Notes: generated by a model from the sequence alone, not told the origin. A DNA stretch of 64,000 bases from Fistulifera solaris (GCA_030295235.1 AP026132.1:1053501-1117500), one strand, 5' to 3'; numbered from the stretch's first letter, positions 22,976 to 36,985 are shown. Program-made: numbers and translations.

Positions 22976-24050
22976 TTAAACTTCGGCGAATTGACCGCGT
23001 TCGTAGAAAGAAGAGGATGTAGGCTGTTCCAGAGATACATGGTGAGATAAGCGCAAAAGTAGATTGACAGGATCAACATCCGGAACGACATGAATGACAT
23101 CCAATTTCTCATCGTTTGAGCGACGCGTCGAGGGTAGAGAGTGTAGTTCTGATTCGTTTGGCGTCACATGATTGATGTCGGGAGATGAAACACTTCGAAC
23201 CGAAGAACTGACGCTCGAGTCTTGGGGACACTCATTTAACACAGCCGACTCTGGCGTCACCGACGATCCACGGGACGACGCGAGCAGAAGATTGAGCTCA
23301 TCGATTAAAGCATAGTTCGGGTGTGATTTTGTCGCCGTCTTGATAGCAAGGGAGAGTAAAGTGTGTCCGTCTTTTGTTGTCGCGTTCAGAGCAGCTGGAT
23401 TCGCAGCCAAAAGCATTCCAAGTTTCTCTGGAGAACAGTGTCGGCTGCAAGCAACATGAGCCGGAAGATAACCTTTTCTGTCTTTCATGAAGCATGCTCT
23501 GCTACCATGCTCAATCATATATTGCGTGAGCTTGGGGGACACGTAGTCTAGAATGGAAAGTAAGAAGAAACGAACGATAGGGAGCGAACTCTCAACAAAG
23601 AGCCAACTCACCCGTAAAGATAATGTGAAGTGGCGTACGCTTTCCCGGGCCACCCTCTTTCGTCAGAGCCTCTTCGTAGGCGGCGATGAGCTTGTAAATG
23701 ATACGTTCCTTAATTGGCGCATTGATTTTCGTATTGCGCTGTGCGATCACGTGCAAAGGAAGGGAGTTGTAGCCATTCGGGAGGCGGGCCGCTTCCGGCG
23801 TACTGGCCAAGATGTTATCCATAACGAGGGCACGGTGGTGAATATTGCTTCGACTGGTGATTGCTTGATGCAAAACAGTGGTAGTGATGTTATTATCCAT
23901 GGTCATTGGGTACAAAGCGATCCATGGCTTTTTCATGAGAAGACCATTGACCTTTTCCATTGATCCGCTCGACAAAGCTGAAAGACGTGAGTCATTTCCT
24001 TCAGACTCACAAGGGGGAGGACGGGGAGCAGCGCTTTCCAAGGAACTCAT
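22976..24050 (-). CDS. Ankyrin-repeat protein
   Basis: About 336-aa protein of the ankyrin type common in diatoms. Helical repeats are visible as NGYNSLPLHVIAQRN, KRTPLHIIF, DRKGYLPAHVACSRH and DGHTLLSLAI, with the intervening P-A-A-L-N spacing. The N-terminal 30 residues and the last 110 residues are Ser/Pro-rich and probably unstructured. A 64-bp intron (23548-23611, GTGAG donor) joins HIIFT to DYVSPKLTQ. The start chosen is the ATG at 24050 (MSSLESAAPRPPP); an in-frame ATG at 24200 would add 50 residues. Ankyrin repeats bind other proteins and the partner is unknown. There is no frame break. Confidence 0.72.
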
Positions 24051-24200
24051 GGCGAAAACAAGAATTTTGCAGGGAGGTGCGATTATGAAAGAAAAATTAT
24101 GGTGGTAAGGCGTAGCGTGGAGACTTTCAACGTTAGAGGTGGGCGTGAGTACTTCGGTGCTAACGGAAAAGTCCCTTCCGTGATCGATTTTCCATTTCAA

Positions 24201-24854
24201 GGATGTTTCATTTGTAAAGTAGGCTCATAGAAACGACTCCCGAGCGCAGAGTAACGTAACACATACAATAATCGATTCATATTGATCATTCATATGGTCA
24301 GCACCTCGGTGGGGGATAGAATACTCGTCCTCGTTGTTCAAGCATTCCGCATTGCGTGGTGGCATCCCTGCGATTGCGAGCATCCCGTGGTCCACAACAC
24401 AGGCCACCTGCTTCAATTGATTGCGCCAAGCCATGTTTGAGTGACTTGGTATGTAATAAAATATAGTAAATTTCCTTTGAAAAAGGTTATATCGGCAGTC
24501 CGCATCTATTTTATGTTTTCATAATTATTTCCGCTTTCTCCGCAGCTTCAATCCTTTCTCGTATTTGGAACGCTTTGCGACACTGCATTGTCGTTGAGAA
24601 TTAGTCGTGATCCATGTTTGTGTACCGGATAGTATTGCTTGCGTTGGAGGGAATTTTTCGAGCACGAGACTACTCTTTTGGGGACAGTCGTAACGGTTCA
24701 AGAGCAGGACGATGCGTTGACATCGATGTTTTGAAACTTCCTCCCGAAATTGATCGCGCAGCAATCATTCTTGCTAAATATTGATCACGAAAACACGCAT
24801 TCTGATTGCCTTTGACTATTCTGCTACTCTTTCTTGTCTGCAAAATAGCGAACC
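24201..24854. other. Intergenic with one doubtful short open frame
   Basis: A 69-codon minus-strand frame at 24225-24434 (MAWRNQLKQVACVVDHG) has a potential GTATGT splice donor near its end. It could be a first exon of the ankyrin gene or a small gene, but nothing confirms either. The rest should hold the myosin promoter. Confidence 0.3.
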
Positions 24855-27800
24855 ATGACCTCAACACGCAATTGTGTTGGTGAAAGCGTTTTCATTCGCG
24901 ATGATTTGTACGAATGGCTTCCGGCCGTCATTACCGAGCTCGACCTCGAGAATGATCGGGCCTTGGTCGAAACAAAGTTGCCGGATACCTGGAAGAAGCA
25001 CACCGTTCTGGTCAACGAGGATTCTGACGGAGCTCTCAATCAACAAAAATGGGTGACGCTGAGTGACTATCCTCGTCACAAATTGCCCCGTCGCAGTGAT
25101 ATCATTGTGAGGGATATGGCGGATATTCCCCACTTGCATGAAGCGACCATGCTTTATCAAATCAAGGAACGACATGCACAACAAAAACCATATACTCGTG
25201 TCGGGGAGATTGTGGTTGCAGTAAATCCTTGTCGATGGATCCCCGAACTTTACTCGCAAGAAACGCAAAAGGCATACGCTTGCAATCTCGTTTGGAATCG
25301 TAAGTACTACCGCACAACTGTCTGTATTTCACGTAAGATGGTTTCTCATACTGTGAGCTGCCTCTCGTTAGACCCAACAGTGGAAGCCGGGATTTCGTCA
25401 AGCGAGGAGAAGAAAGATGACGACACGAACACAAGAACGAGCCCCACAAGCTTTGGTGGTGTCTATGATCGCTTGGGGTACGAGCCCCACGTTTACGAGG
25501 TTTCAGCGCTTGCCTATCGTGGACTCGTCATGGACAAAAAGGATCAAGCTATTTTTGTTTCCGGTGAATCCGGCGCTGGAAAGACGGAAACAGTCAAAAT
25601 CGTCTTGAAACATTTAGCGCGACTGCCGGAATGGGGCTCGAATTATAGCGGATCCGACCATTCGTCGCATACTATGGTAGATAATATCTTGGAGAGTATC
25701 CCTCTTTTGAAGCCTTCGGTAATGCCAAAACGAAAAGAAATCACAATAGTTCACGGTTTGCGAAAGTCACCAACCTACAATTTTCGGAGGACGAAAACAA
25801 ACAAATGAGCTTTCTCACGGGGATTTACACAGAGGCTCACCTTTTAGAAAAGAGCCGTGTGGTCTCACAGTTCCCGGATGAAAGAAACTTTCATGTTTTC
25901 TATCAGCTTTTGAGCGCATCTGCTGAGGAAAAGGAGGAGCTGCTAGGTGAAGACTGGCGAAATTCATCGCCGTGTGACTTTCGCTATCTCGTGACGACTT
26001 CAAACGACGCGTCGCATCAAAATGATCTCAAAGATTGGGAAAATACGCTTCATGCATTGCAATTCTTTGGCTGGAACAATGAAGAGTTGAAGTCCCTCAT
26101 TCAAGCGCTTGGAGTTCTTCTCCGACTAGGAAATATCTCTTTCACAGATACAACTGACGGTGAGGCGGTCATAGATAATCGTGATGAATTACAAAAGCTT
26201 TCTAAGGACTTGGGGGTCTCGACGGAAGCTCTTGAAAAAGCGATGACTTCCAAGCGTATTAAAGTCGTGGACGATGAGGTTGACGTGCCTTTACCTTCTT
26301 CACAAGCTAAAGAATGCTGCGATGCGTTGGCTAAAATCATCTATTCACGACTGTTCGAAGTCTTAGCGGATCGAATAAATAAGAAAACCCATGTCAATGA
26401 CCACTACGGATCTCGGGTGATTTCTTTGCTTGATATGTTTGGTTTTGAAAGCTTTGATACGAATGGGTTTGATCAGTTGTGCGTTAACTACTCAAACGAA
26501 AAGCTGCAACAGAAGTACGTCCACGATAATATTCTTCGGCTAACTAAAGAGTATCGAGATGAGGGCATTACACTATTTGATATTGATTCCATTGATAACG
26601 CGTGCACCGTTGCCCTGTTCGAGAACACAAGAGGAATTATCACGGTACTTGACGATGAGTGTCTTCGTCCAAATGGAACCGATGAAGTAAGTCCTAAAGA
26701 TATTATGCTGCTCAAAAGAAACATTTACCTGACCTTTGTGTTCGTTTCGAAGTCATTTGTTTACAAACTAAAAGGCACGAGTAGGGCATTGATCGAAAAT
26801 AATCTTCATACCAAGACAGAGTTCTCGATTCATCATTATGCTGGCCCCGTTGCTTATGATGCCAAGGGATTTATTGAACGAAACAGTGACAAGCTACCAC
26901 GAGATGTTATCCTGGTCGCATCAAAATCTTCTAATGGAATCATCCGATCAGAGCTGATGCAACTAATTAGGGAAGAAGAAATGAGTTTGAGAACAAAAAA
27001 GAGAAAAACGTCGATCATGCAAAAGTTTCAAGTCCAACTTCATTCTCTTTTGGACAACATGAGCAACATGCAAGTGCGCTACATACGATGTATAAAACCA
27101 AATGATTTTCTTGAAGCAAGTCGCACAGATCACTTGAAAACACTTCAACAGATAAAATGTGCTGGACTGGTCACGGCAATAGAAATGGGCCGAAAAACTT
27201 TTCCTGATAAGCTTTCATTTTCGCTTATCGAACAACGCTTCTCGTGTTTGCTTTCTTCTGACTACCAAAGCATGCTGAAGGATATTCCGCTCCATGATAG
27301 GGCATGCTTGATGATGACTTTTATTTTTGCAAATTATGTTGGAAGTTTTGACGACGATGAAACTGGGTTACCTTATGCTTGTGGTAAAACAAATATTTAC
27401 TTTCGAGCCGGAGCAGTTGAACATCTTGAATCGCTTCGACGAAGTTTGTTTTCGAATAAGGCAACCGTTTTACAAGCTTGGTACCGAGCAAAAACCCAGC
27501 TGAGAAAGTACTCTTCCTTGCGTCGCTCAGTCGTTTTTATTCAGGCTTGCAACAAGAGTCGAAAGCAGCGACTGCAGTACTTGACTTTAAAAAGTGGCAT
27601 CCTGCGTTTACAAGCAGTCTACTTCAGCTGTCAGCTGCGGATACTTTACGAAAAGAAGCGAGGCGCAGCAGTAGCAGTTCAGAGGTGTTACCGCTTGCTT
27701 TTCGCGCGACGAAATGCTGTCTTCCGAATACAAAGTTGGTTCAGACATAGAATAGCAGAGCGTCTTTTAGCACGAAGATGCCATGCTGCATTGATGTTGC

Positions 27801-28966
27801 AAAGTCTGTTCAGGGCTCGCTTCTCAAAAACAAAAGTTAATCGTCTCCGATGCGCAGCGTTGAAGTTAACATCTTTTGTCCGCATGGCTCTTGTAAGGCG
27901 TCGCTACGCAGAGGCTCGTCAAGCTTCAAGGACAAGACTTTGCACTACGCAAGAATTTGGTCATGACAAAGCCCATATGCCGATAACCAAAGACACCCAA
28001 AATCACTTTGAAGCTCACTGTGGATTTGTTCCCGAAGCAGAGATGGAAGCTACGCATCATGACGAAAATAGGAAGGCTATACGTGACGAAATGTGCACAA
28101 TTGATCTGACAGACAATGAAAAGACTGTCTGTCGATACTGCAACCATTTACGCCACGATGATTCTTCAGTTAACAGACAGCGCATTCGTGATTTGAGGCA
28201 GGAAATTGTTCATGTAACTGAAGAAGCTGAGTTACACAATCGACTGGTGGAAGCAGAATTTGAAGAACGCATTGCTGATTACGAGTCGGAAGTTCTGCAA
28301 CTACAGAATAACGTTGCCTATCTTGAGGCCGAAAAGAGCGCGTTGCTAGCTCAGATAGACACCGTCCAGCTTAACTACACGAAAACAATACAATTGCTCC
28401 AGCGAGGAATGCGTGATACTACAAATTCGCACAAAGAATATTTGGCCAAAATTATGTCCCAGCTTGAGAGATCCAACGAACAAAGAAAGGCAGAAACTGC
28501 ACGCTTCTCGGAAGAGCTCCATAGCATGAAGTTATCCAGTGATGCGAAGATCCAAGCTCTCGAGAAAGAAAATAACGTGTTGCGCAATGCACTTGACGAG
28601 CACGAAAGGCTTCGGCAATTTGTCTCGGAAAAAACAGACGTGATGCGAGAAATGCAAAGGTTGTTGCGCAAAATGGAAAAGCTTCTCTCTCCACAACAAA
28701 TCCTACTGGCTATTGACTATGCGAGCAATGATGCCTGTCAAAGACATGCTGTCATCGAAAAACACATCTCAGCAAAATGCAGGAAGACTCTATATCACCT
28801 TGAAGATCTTATCATGCACACGTTACATACAAGGACGTCAAACGGTTTTGAGGCGGAGATAATTGGTCTCCAAAATCAACTAGTGCGGGCATATGAGGAT
28901 AAAGAACAACTTCAAGAAGAAATTGCGCTTCTCAGGTCTACCCAAGTCCATGACAGGCAAACTTAA
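24855..28966 (+). CDS. Unconventional myosin heavy chain
   Basis: About 1346-aa actin-based motor. An SH3-like N-terminal region (residues 1-50) precedes the motor head. P-loop GESGAGKTE lies at about residue 212, switch II in SLLDMFGFESF at about 500, and the actin-binding helix SNMQVRYIRCIKPND at about 710. The neck (about 835-1000) carries five to seven IQ-type motifs for calmodulin-like light chains (for example AAVAVQRCYRLLFARR). The tail is a coiled coil to the end with no FYVE, MyTH4 or cargo domain. A 72-bp intron (25300-25371) keeps the frame. One frame break in a TTTT run near 25712 lies just before switch I; an extra T gives FEAFGNAKTKRNHNSSRFA. The class cannot be fixed by eye; coiled-coil tail myosins are typical of diatoms. 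Confidence 0.9.
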
Positions 28967-29117
28967 ATGTAATTGAATTTACTAGACCTTTTGCAGTAAA
29001 ATTCGAGCTTTGTTGATCGTCTAAAAAACTCATCATTTGTTTAGTATATAAGGATCATCATGTTCAACTTTTGCTAATTTAATTTTGAATGCATAAGAGG
29101 TGCGTAGCTACAAATGA

Positions 29118-32100
29118 TTATTGATCGTCTCCACCCACCAGAGTAGATCGCTGTGCACCAGGGGGCATACACGATCGGGCCACACTTTCGAAAACTTTTT
29201 CGATTTCGGTTGCACAACGAGTAAAGGGATAGCTCCAGAAGCTGTACCTTTGGTTTTTTATTAGCTCGATAAAGGTGACCAAGAGTCCCCATGGATGGGG
29301 CCGGTTTACAATAAGCCTCTCCAGCAAAACCCTAGTAACCTGCTCCTTCACAGCAACATTCTTCGATTCACTGAAAGGTAAAGCATCACGCAAGAAAAAT
29401 AATGCGTGTGACTGGAAGGATAGCGAAGTTGATTTGCTATTGCGTTGAGACAAACATAGCGACCATGGTCGTCAAATTCCATAAGCTTCTGAATTAATTC
29501 GATCTCAGGAGTCCGAGACAAAGATATCTGCGAGCTCTGCATACGTGCCAGAGCGTGGGCACCGACGTAGATGATCAGAGAGTTTGCTTTCGCTGCGTCG
29601 ACCTTTCCGGTACCAGGTTTCAGTAGAAGCTGGGGAAGGGCCGACAGAAGATTACGACGCTGTCCTTCTTTCAAGTAGGCATCAAGGTGGCTTTTGAAAT
29701 TCTCAATCGGACCAAAGACACTTGATAGCACAACAGGGCTTCTGGTGATATCGCGGAGCAAATCGATCTTAAGGTTAGGTGTAAAAGGATCCGGAGGAGA
29801 CATTCCCTTCGGGGTTGCAGAGAGAACAATGTTTCGAAATTGTACGCATGTGTCGGGTATAACATTGCAGAGAGAAACATGGTAGGCAGCCAAAAAGGAC
29901 GGAAAGTCGTGCAGAAGAACCAAAAGTACACGAAGAGACCCCTCATAAAACTTTTTGATACAATCAGGAAGTTCGATGGACTTAAGATATGGCTCGAGAA
30001 AGAGGAGCCCATCGATAAGTAGCTGGTGCATGATATGCCATGCTTTCTGACCCGGAAACAACATCAGATTGGGTAAGAAATGACGGTGCGAAATCAGTTC
30101 TAGCCAACTGAATGCAAAACCTGGATTCAAGAATTTTAAGTTGATAAAGTTCGACAAGGCAAACAAAGCCGAGAAAAACTTACCAGGCATTACAAGGGGT
30201 TGAGAGGCATGCAGTGCAGCACCAAAAATACTCAAGACACCGAGGCGAATACTTTCCGATTCCGGGCTCGGTTTGTTCAAGTCAACCATCAAGTTCAAGA
30301 AAAGCCGATACCATGGGCGTTGATCCCATGGTCCAGAGTTGCCATCAACCTTCCACTTTTCTGAGTGCCATACCATGGTGCGCACAAGCACTCCCAATAT
30401 CTTGTTGAGCATTCCAAGCCGCTGGGTATCGAGCTGATCTTGGGAGCCACTGACTTTCACGCGACGGAAAAGCAAACAAAGGAGTCTGCAATACATGTCG
30501 GCCAAGGAAAAATTCAAGGGCGCCCTCGACTTATCACCATCTGGACTAGCTGATTTAAGAACGGCCTCGTCAATTATCGTAACCGAAAGCCTCAAAAACG
30601 CTCAGTCTTTTCCTCGTTCTTGCCGAAGCCGTATTGCTCGAGCACCTGGAGAAATTGGGAAATCGTATTTTCATTTCTAAGCCCATCCGCCTGGATCCGC
30701 ATCCAGCCGTCAAGGAGAACTGTAACTTGCTGTTTCGCATTGCTGGGGTCTCTACTTACAAAACCAGTGGTTGCATCGGCGATGAGCTTTGGGGCTACAC
30801 TTAGTTTCTCCAAAGATTCATTTGATAGACTGGAAGTTTCGGTAAGTGAGACGCGATTTCCTGAACTTGCAAAAGGTTGACTCTGAACTCTAGATATGCG
30901 ATCCCTGTCGTCCGGGAGACTTCGTGTTTCTTCCAACATTCGTAGAATCTGTTTTCTGTATGCTTGCACAACTTGTTGATTTGCCTGGCTCCGGTTGTCA
31001 ACAATTCTCGTCATCAGATCAATAAGTTTCGGAAAGTCCGACGGATTAGAAATTGACTCCACAAAAGCCGTGCGTATCAAGTATAAGGAAAACTCAACCC
31101 AAACATGGTTTCTTCCGTTATCCGCCCTGGCTGCAAGGAAACTATCGAGCTCTTGAACCGCAAGCAATCGGCTTCGCAGCAACAACAGCAAAACTGTTTT
31201 GTGTAGACGACGCTGCACATCGCTGTTCGTAGGTGCGTATGTGACCCACGTCCCCAAGTCCTTTCCCAGCTTCGGGCAAAAGATGTTGATGTTTTCCATA
31301 AGAGCAACAAGAACCTCCAATCGCAACGGTTCCTTTAGGCTGAGGTCGTAGAGGCGCTTAAATATTCCTTGAGAAAAAGCTAGAATCATCTCTTGTTCAG
31401 GAGCTGAAAGCGGACGCGAAATGTTTCCCGAAGTCGAATTAGGCATGACTTGTTTAATAGCAGCAATAAGCTGCTTGACCTGGTGATCAGGAGGAAGCAT
31501 AGCCAGTTTAATTTCCCCGCTCCTAGCCCCGGCAGCAGAGAGTAAGGCGTTGACAACAGAATCCAGCTTCGTACTAATAGAAGCGAGAACTTCAGCGCTA
31601 AACTGCTGACCCATCGCTTTCTGCGGAGTCTGAGGATCCTTTGTGATTCCTTGGTTTTCGACCCTCGGAGGAAGAGTGGAGCCCCCGGTGACAGGGGGTG
31701 CCCGATCGGGGTAATCTTTGAAAGCTCTCGTATAGCTGAAAATGCTCCTCCCTCAACCCACCCGGCTTCGGAAGAAGTGCTTCAGGCAATGCAGAAGGAT
31801 ACCGCTGAGTTCCACCAGCAAAAATGGAGCTATCGAAGTAAGGCTGCCCCGTCTGTTCTCTGTGACTTCGTCTTGCAGTAATGGCAGGAGCAAGCGCTTC
31901 ATCAACATCCCGAACCGCCTTTTCAGTGGCTGCCTTCTCAATAAGGCGGCAGCCTAACTCAGGTTGTCTGTCGAGCAAATCTGAACACACTGCTCAATCG
32001 CAGTTTGTTCTTGCTCTCCGAGTTTGCTGGTATTTTCGACAGCAGCTGTAAGTAGCTGGCGAAGGTGGGACGAGATGCTTGACCGAAGTGGTTCACGACA

Positions 32101-35100
32101 TGTGACTAGGGCAAGACTACCTGCTAAATTTGCAACCATCAACTGACCTGCTTTCCTCAATTTTGCTTCGTCACTTTCCATCGCGAAGTCTTTAGTCACA
32201 ATTTCTTTAGTGGTGATGCAAGCAATGGTAACGCTTCGCTCCACGACCGGCTGAATTATTTCTCGGATGGCTCGATCAACAGCTATAGGGACCCAACGTT
32301 TGAATGACGTAGAAGTAACCAAGCTCGAAAGTGTCGCTCCACCTTGTGTCTGTATTAGCTGTATCAGACTTGGATTGACTGTGACATAAGAAGCAAGGTT
32401 TGGAATGACAGTTTCAAGCTGCTCCTGGCCAGGTCCACTTAAACTATTAGCTCCATCGGGTAAAGGCGACGCAAGGCCCGCCCCTGGACCAGGACTTCCT
32501 TTCGCTGTATTCCCCCGAAATTTTTGGAGCAGTCATTGTCGTTTTGATGTTGAAGTCAGGATTATCGTTTTTTGCGGGAGCTACACGAAGGGCTAATACT
32601 TCGTTCCGTAAAGGTATGTCTTCCAATCTTATCCCTAGATTCTTGCAAAGAACTTCCACCTCAAACTTGATATTCATTTTCAAGCCTTGTACGTTGTAGA
32701 CAGATCTGAAGACCCCGAGAATACCCATCAACCAGGGGTTCGGTGGACGAAAAACTTTAGAGTTTTTAGCCCCTTCAAGCGTCTTCGCAAGAAAAGGGGC
32801 GACCGCAATCAACTTGCCAGTCTCGTAACCTTGGAGAAGCAGCTCTTTGCAGTCAAGCGTTACTTGAAGAATTGGCCGATTTCGAGCGAGCGTGATTTGA
32901 CCCAACCATATACCAAGATTCTTGAGGTAACTACGCTCAGACGACGATGTTGTGATTTTCGACGAGCGAAGTAGTTTACCGATGTTGTGATACACACTCC
33001 TCAAAATGGCCTCCACCAATCCTTTCCCATAGTCGCCAAGGCTATCAAGAAACGCTAGATACAGAGAGTGAAAGTTCGCCTGTGTACTGATACGCTTCAC
33101 CACAAGATAATGACCTAGCCAATCGAAATACTGGGGATCCAGCATCTCCTTCAATTCTTGGGCCTTCTTTTCGACATTAGCAGGGGCTAGATTATTTACT
33201 AGGAACTGGACCTTGTCCAAGATCGTATCGGTTGGCGCCTCAAGAACTCGCTCCTCGTCACCATTGTCAGTCACCGCTCGGCCTAACTTCTCGCCAAATA
33301 CTGCAACACGTGGTGCTTCATTTGTCGGAATCGTCAGCTGTTGGACCGCAGAGGTAGCAGACGCCATTGAAGCAACACTAGAAACTGACGGTAGGTCTTT
33401 ACCAATCGTCCCCCCACCACTGGATTGTGAATCAACTGAGTTACCAGAGCCCCGCTTTTGACTCTTATTCATCTCGGACTCTATCTCAGCCACAAGTTCA
33501 GCGTATTTTTCCTTCAAATGAGGTATTTGAACAATGTGAGAACAGTACTGCGGCCATTCATGAAGGCGGCCTTTGAATTGTTCCAAGGCAAACATGCCAA
33601 ATTTGAACATTTTTCCGGTACTTGTGGTCTCGGGCGGTTTTCGAAGTGCTTCAAGAACGTATCGAAGAGCTATTCCCAACGTAATACTGCTGACAAGTTG
33701 TTCTTGAATTAGTGCTCCAAAAAGAATCCCGGTTATACGTAATTCCTTTTCCGGGTACTTGTTGAAGAATCGATATTCGTTGAACAGATTGTGTACCATG
33801 CAAGCGAAAATTTCGTTTTCTTTGCTGTTGCCAGACGTTTTGAACCGCTTGAGCATCTCAACGACATCTCCAATGCTCTGTTCGGAAGTGTAAATTTTCT
33901 GAAAGTAAGCAGTTGCCATATCTTCAACATCTTCTGATGAAGTGAGAGGCGCTAAAGGTGTTGGGGGATTCTGACCAGATAAGGCAACTCGCAACGAGGG
34001 ATGGGCCGTCAAACAGGCGTCCATTAGCGACTTGACATTCTCCCCCAACGTCCCGGTAGCAAGAACTCGATCAAGACTTCCTACCACTGGTTGAGCCAAA
34101 ACACTTGCTTCCAGCGATTCTAGCAGTTGTAAGCTTATGACTATATTTTCCAGGCTGACAAGTGGACCATCGGCACCTCCAACTCGAGGCTTCGCTGCCG
34201 CATACGTTTTACGAAGGTACGAGACAAGCGAAAAAAGCAAACGGAGCGGCATAGCCCTTCGATGTTAGCTTTTCTCCAAGCCAAGGCTTCAGTTGAAGAA
34301 AGTCGTTGTCCGACATGACGAAGGCAATAGAAATACTATATTCAGCATCCTTGTTCCCACTGAGAAGGGAAGCCACAGCGTCCGCGGGAGACGGAAGGAG
34401 ACGAGCAATGTTGATGATGTGGAAAATCCCGGCTAAGCGGATTTGTGGACTGTCTTGAGCTACACTCCTCCAAGCCTCGAAACATGCAGCCATTACAGTC
34501 GTCGGCGATATGGCATACAGACGCCGTATTGCAGGCGGTCCATTCTGAACACGGTGGTGGGGATTCGGACGGAAAAATAATGGGATTAGCTCGCGCATTA
34601 GTTCTGTCTTCAGTTGGCGACCAGCGCTTGCAGCTGCATCTCCTCCAGGCTGCGAGGACGCCGTGTTGGCAACATGAAGTTGTAAGCGCACCAATGAACA
34701 AAATAGAACCTCGGGGCAACTCAAGAGGCACCGAACAAATAGATCTCTAACTGGCCGGTAGAGGGCAGGTACATCAGAAAGATGAAGAAGACGCTGCAGT
34801 ACTTCCATTGATGCCCAGCAGTCGGGGTTCGGAGCCAATGTCGGGCCCTCAGTCGGTGCGACGGCAGCATCCGCCATCTCTTCTTCGTTCAACGAGACCG
34901 TATAAACACTAGGCGGGCTTGCCACCATGGCCTCCAACAACGAGAACTGAGCCGATGGATTCCGCCAGTGACGTGTCAACGCAGCTAGAGGAGGAATCGT
35001 TTTCGCACCGGCTCTATACAATTCAACAAGCGTTCGAAATTGGTTGGTATCCACCATTCGGAATTCAGGAAAATCCCAGCTTTGGGCGACAATGTCCCAG

Positions 35101-36112
35101 TTAAAGGAGCTGTAGTCTTCGCTAATAACCTGTGCAACTGTTTCAAGGTTCCACCCGAAGGATGAATTGTCCATGTTGCGACCTGCAACAATTCCTCCCA
35201 TCAGTGATGATGACAAACCACTGGTTCCCGAGTCAATGGCATTCCTCTTGTCCGAGAAGAAAAAGATGATACTGGCCAGGGAAGACTCCGTTATGGCTCC
35301 ATGAGTCCTCGATACATCCGCCAGGACATCCCGTAATGCAGTTGGCGAGCGCGTGCATGATGGACCAAGTTCCGCTAATATATTAGGGATTACGCTCGAC
35401 CCGGAAAGGGAAATGCGGTCCGCAAAACCGGAAAGAAGTGAGGCCATGGCTTCGTCTGATAGTTTCGAATCCATCGGAGAAACTCTTTCTTTAGAAATCT
35501 GTTGCCGTAATGAAGTAAGTAGTGTGTTAACCCGCGTAGAACTGTCGGTTAGTGTCTGTAAACCAAAATAGATTGAGATTGTTATTTGACAAAGTTCGTT
35601 TTTTCGCGGACCGTTCAATGTAAGAGTATCAACATACCGGATAATCCTCTAGAACTTGAATTACCCTTTTAATGAAATCGTAATCCCAAGCTTGTGTTGA
35701 TAGTTCCTTGTGAGCAATCTCAACAGTTTCAAGTAAAGCTCTGGCGTCTCGTTCACGCGAAGGTGCGGCGGAGTTTGACAGAGAAGTAACCTAAGGATTA
35801 CCGCAATACAATGAGTTGGTTATCTTCATGCGAAAATTAACGTTAATCAACAAAATTTTGCAGATGCAGAACTTACAAGAAACTTGGAATACTCAAAAGG
35901 ACAATGTTCGGTGAGAGAGACTTGACTCTCTGCTGTACTGTCCGTCCGTAGCTTTCTACGAGGAGAGCCCCCGCACGGGGCGTGGCTTCAAACAAAGATC
36001 TCTCTAAGGCAAGGTCTCTCTGCGTTGTTTTCTCTTCTTTCTCTTCAAAAGAAGCTTCAATAATTTGATGAACTAGTTTTCGATTGTGGATTCCTTGATT
36101 CTCTTCGCTCAT
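29118..36112 (-). CDS. CNOT1: CCR4-NOT complex scaffold subunit NOT1
   Basis: About 2275-aa scaffold that holds the CCR4/CAF1 deadenylases and recruits mRNA-specific repressors. The N-terminal HEAT-like part is followed by the TTP/Nanos-binding-like region (ATAYFQKIYTSEQSI, CMVHNLFNEYRFFNKYPEKE). The MIF4G domain that binds CAF1 contains LKMNIKFEVEVLCKNLGI. The NOT9-binding DUF3819-like region has NPELGCRLIEKAATEKA once the frame is followed. The NOT1 C-terminal domain has CLNAIANQLRYPSSHTHYFS and LLERLIVNRPHPWGLLVTF. Introns lie at 35791-35876 and 35556-35637. Seven frame breaks, almost all in short homopolymers, split it into eight open frames; net correction gives exactly 2276 codons. The ATG at 36112 starts MSEENQGIHNRK. 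Confidence 0.93.
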
Positions 36113-36320
36113 GGGCCATGGCAACTTGCAATGGTTGCCTTTTCACGCACTTTGTTTTTGTAAGGCAAAATGGCTTGCTGCTGCTGCGTGGCGACGAAGC
36201 AACAAACAGTCTGGCTTTGATACAAGTCCCGGTTCATTCCGTTGTCGATCCATTCCCTAGTATGACGAAGGACAAAGCGGCGCGAAGGTGTACGGCGGAA
36301 ACGTTGTACAGTACGGAAAC

Positions 36321-36389
36321 GACGTTAAAATTCTGCCTCGCCGTAGGCTCTACGTAGAAACTTGTACTGAGAGGCAGAATTTTAACGTC
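36321..36389. repeat. 69-bp hairpin element, copy 1 (MITE-like)
   Basis: Perfect 19-bp terminal inverted repeats (GACGTTAAAATTCTGCCTC at 36321-36339 and its complement at 36371-36389) flank a 31-bp loop containing CCGTAGGCTCTACGTAG. It differs at one position from the copy at 57322-57390. It lies 209 bp upstream of the CNOT1 start codon. No target-site duplication longer than a base or two is visible. Confidence 0.9.
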
Positions 36390-36489
36390 CTCTCCCCGGC
36401 GTGATGATGTTCCGATGCGGAAGACAGTCCCTCTTTGACAATCAACGCTTTCACCTTTGTGAAAATCGACTGCAATATATCAAACCCAT

Positions 36490-36985
36490 AAAAATGCAAC
36501 GCTTCGAATGTCTACGAAGTTTTCACGTAGCTCTCGTAGGGAAATTTATCGACAGAGGGATACCCGGATATTATGTAAATTCGATCACACCATTATTCGC
36601 TTCTTGGGGCACCAATCTCAACAATACTTTGCCCAACATCGCTAAGTACGAGCCACAAAACAATGATCACCTTTAAATTGACAGTGAAACATGAAACAGT
36701 AGAAACAAACAACGCTTCCTGTGTCTACGCGTCTTTTACGTAGCCGCCGTAGGAAATTTATCTCTGCAGGGGAACCCGGATGTTGTGTTTTTATTATTAT
36801 CCAATTATTGCATTCAAAGTGCACAGATGTCAACAATTTCTTACGCACCGTACTTGGTTTCCATTGCGAAGCAATAATTGCCATCGATTTGAAAACAAAA
36901 CGCTGACGGAACGAATGACGCAACGCTTCGAATGTCTACGTATTTTTCGTAGCTCTCGTACCTGGTAGGGAAATTTATCGAGGAG
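36490..36985. repeat. Three ~210-bp-spaced hairpin repeats
   Basis: Blocks beginning GCAACGCTTCGAATG or CAACGCTTCCTGTG, then GTCTACG, a T-rich loop, CGTAG(C), CGTAGG and AAATTTATC, start near 36497, 36709 and 36918. The flanks CAATGATCACCTTT and ACCCGGATGTTGTG also recur in part. A fourth copy lies at 11.7 kb. The region lies between CNOT1 and the ATPase gene and holds no convincing open frame. Confidence 0.75.

Noticed and set aside
29118-36112. CNOT1 and the other frame-broken genes as pseudogenes
   Set aside because: Protein conservation is uniform across every break, breaks sit in homopolymers, and corrected lengths are all multiples of three. There are no nonsense substitutions or large deletions.
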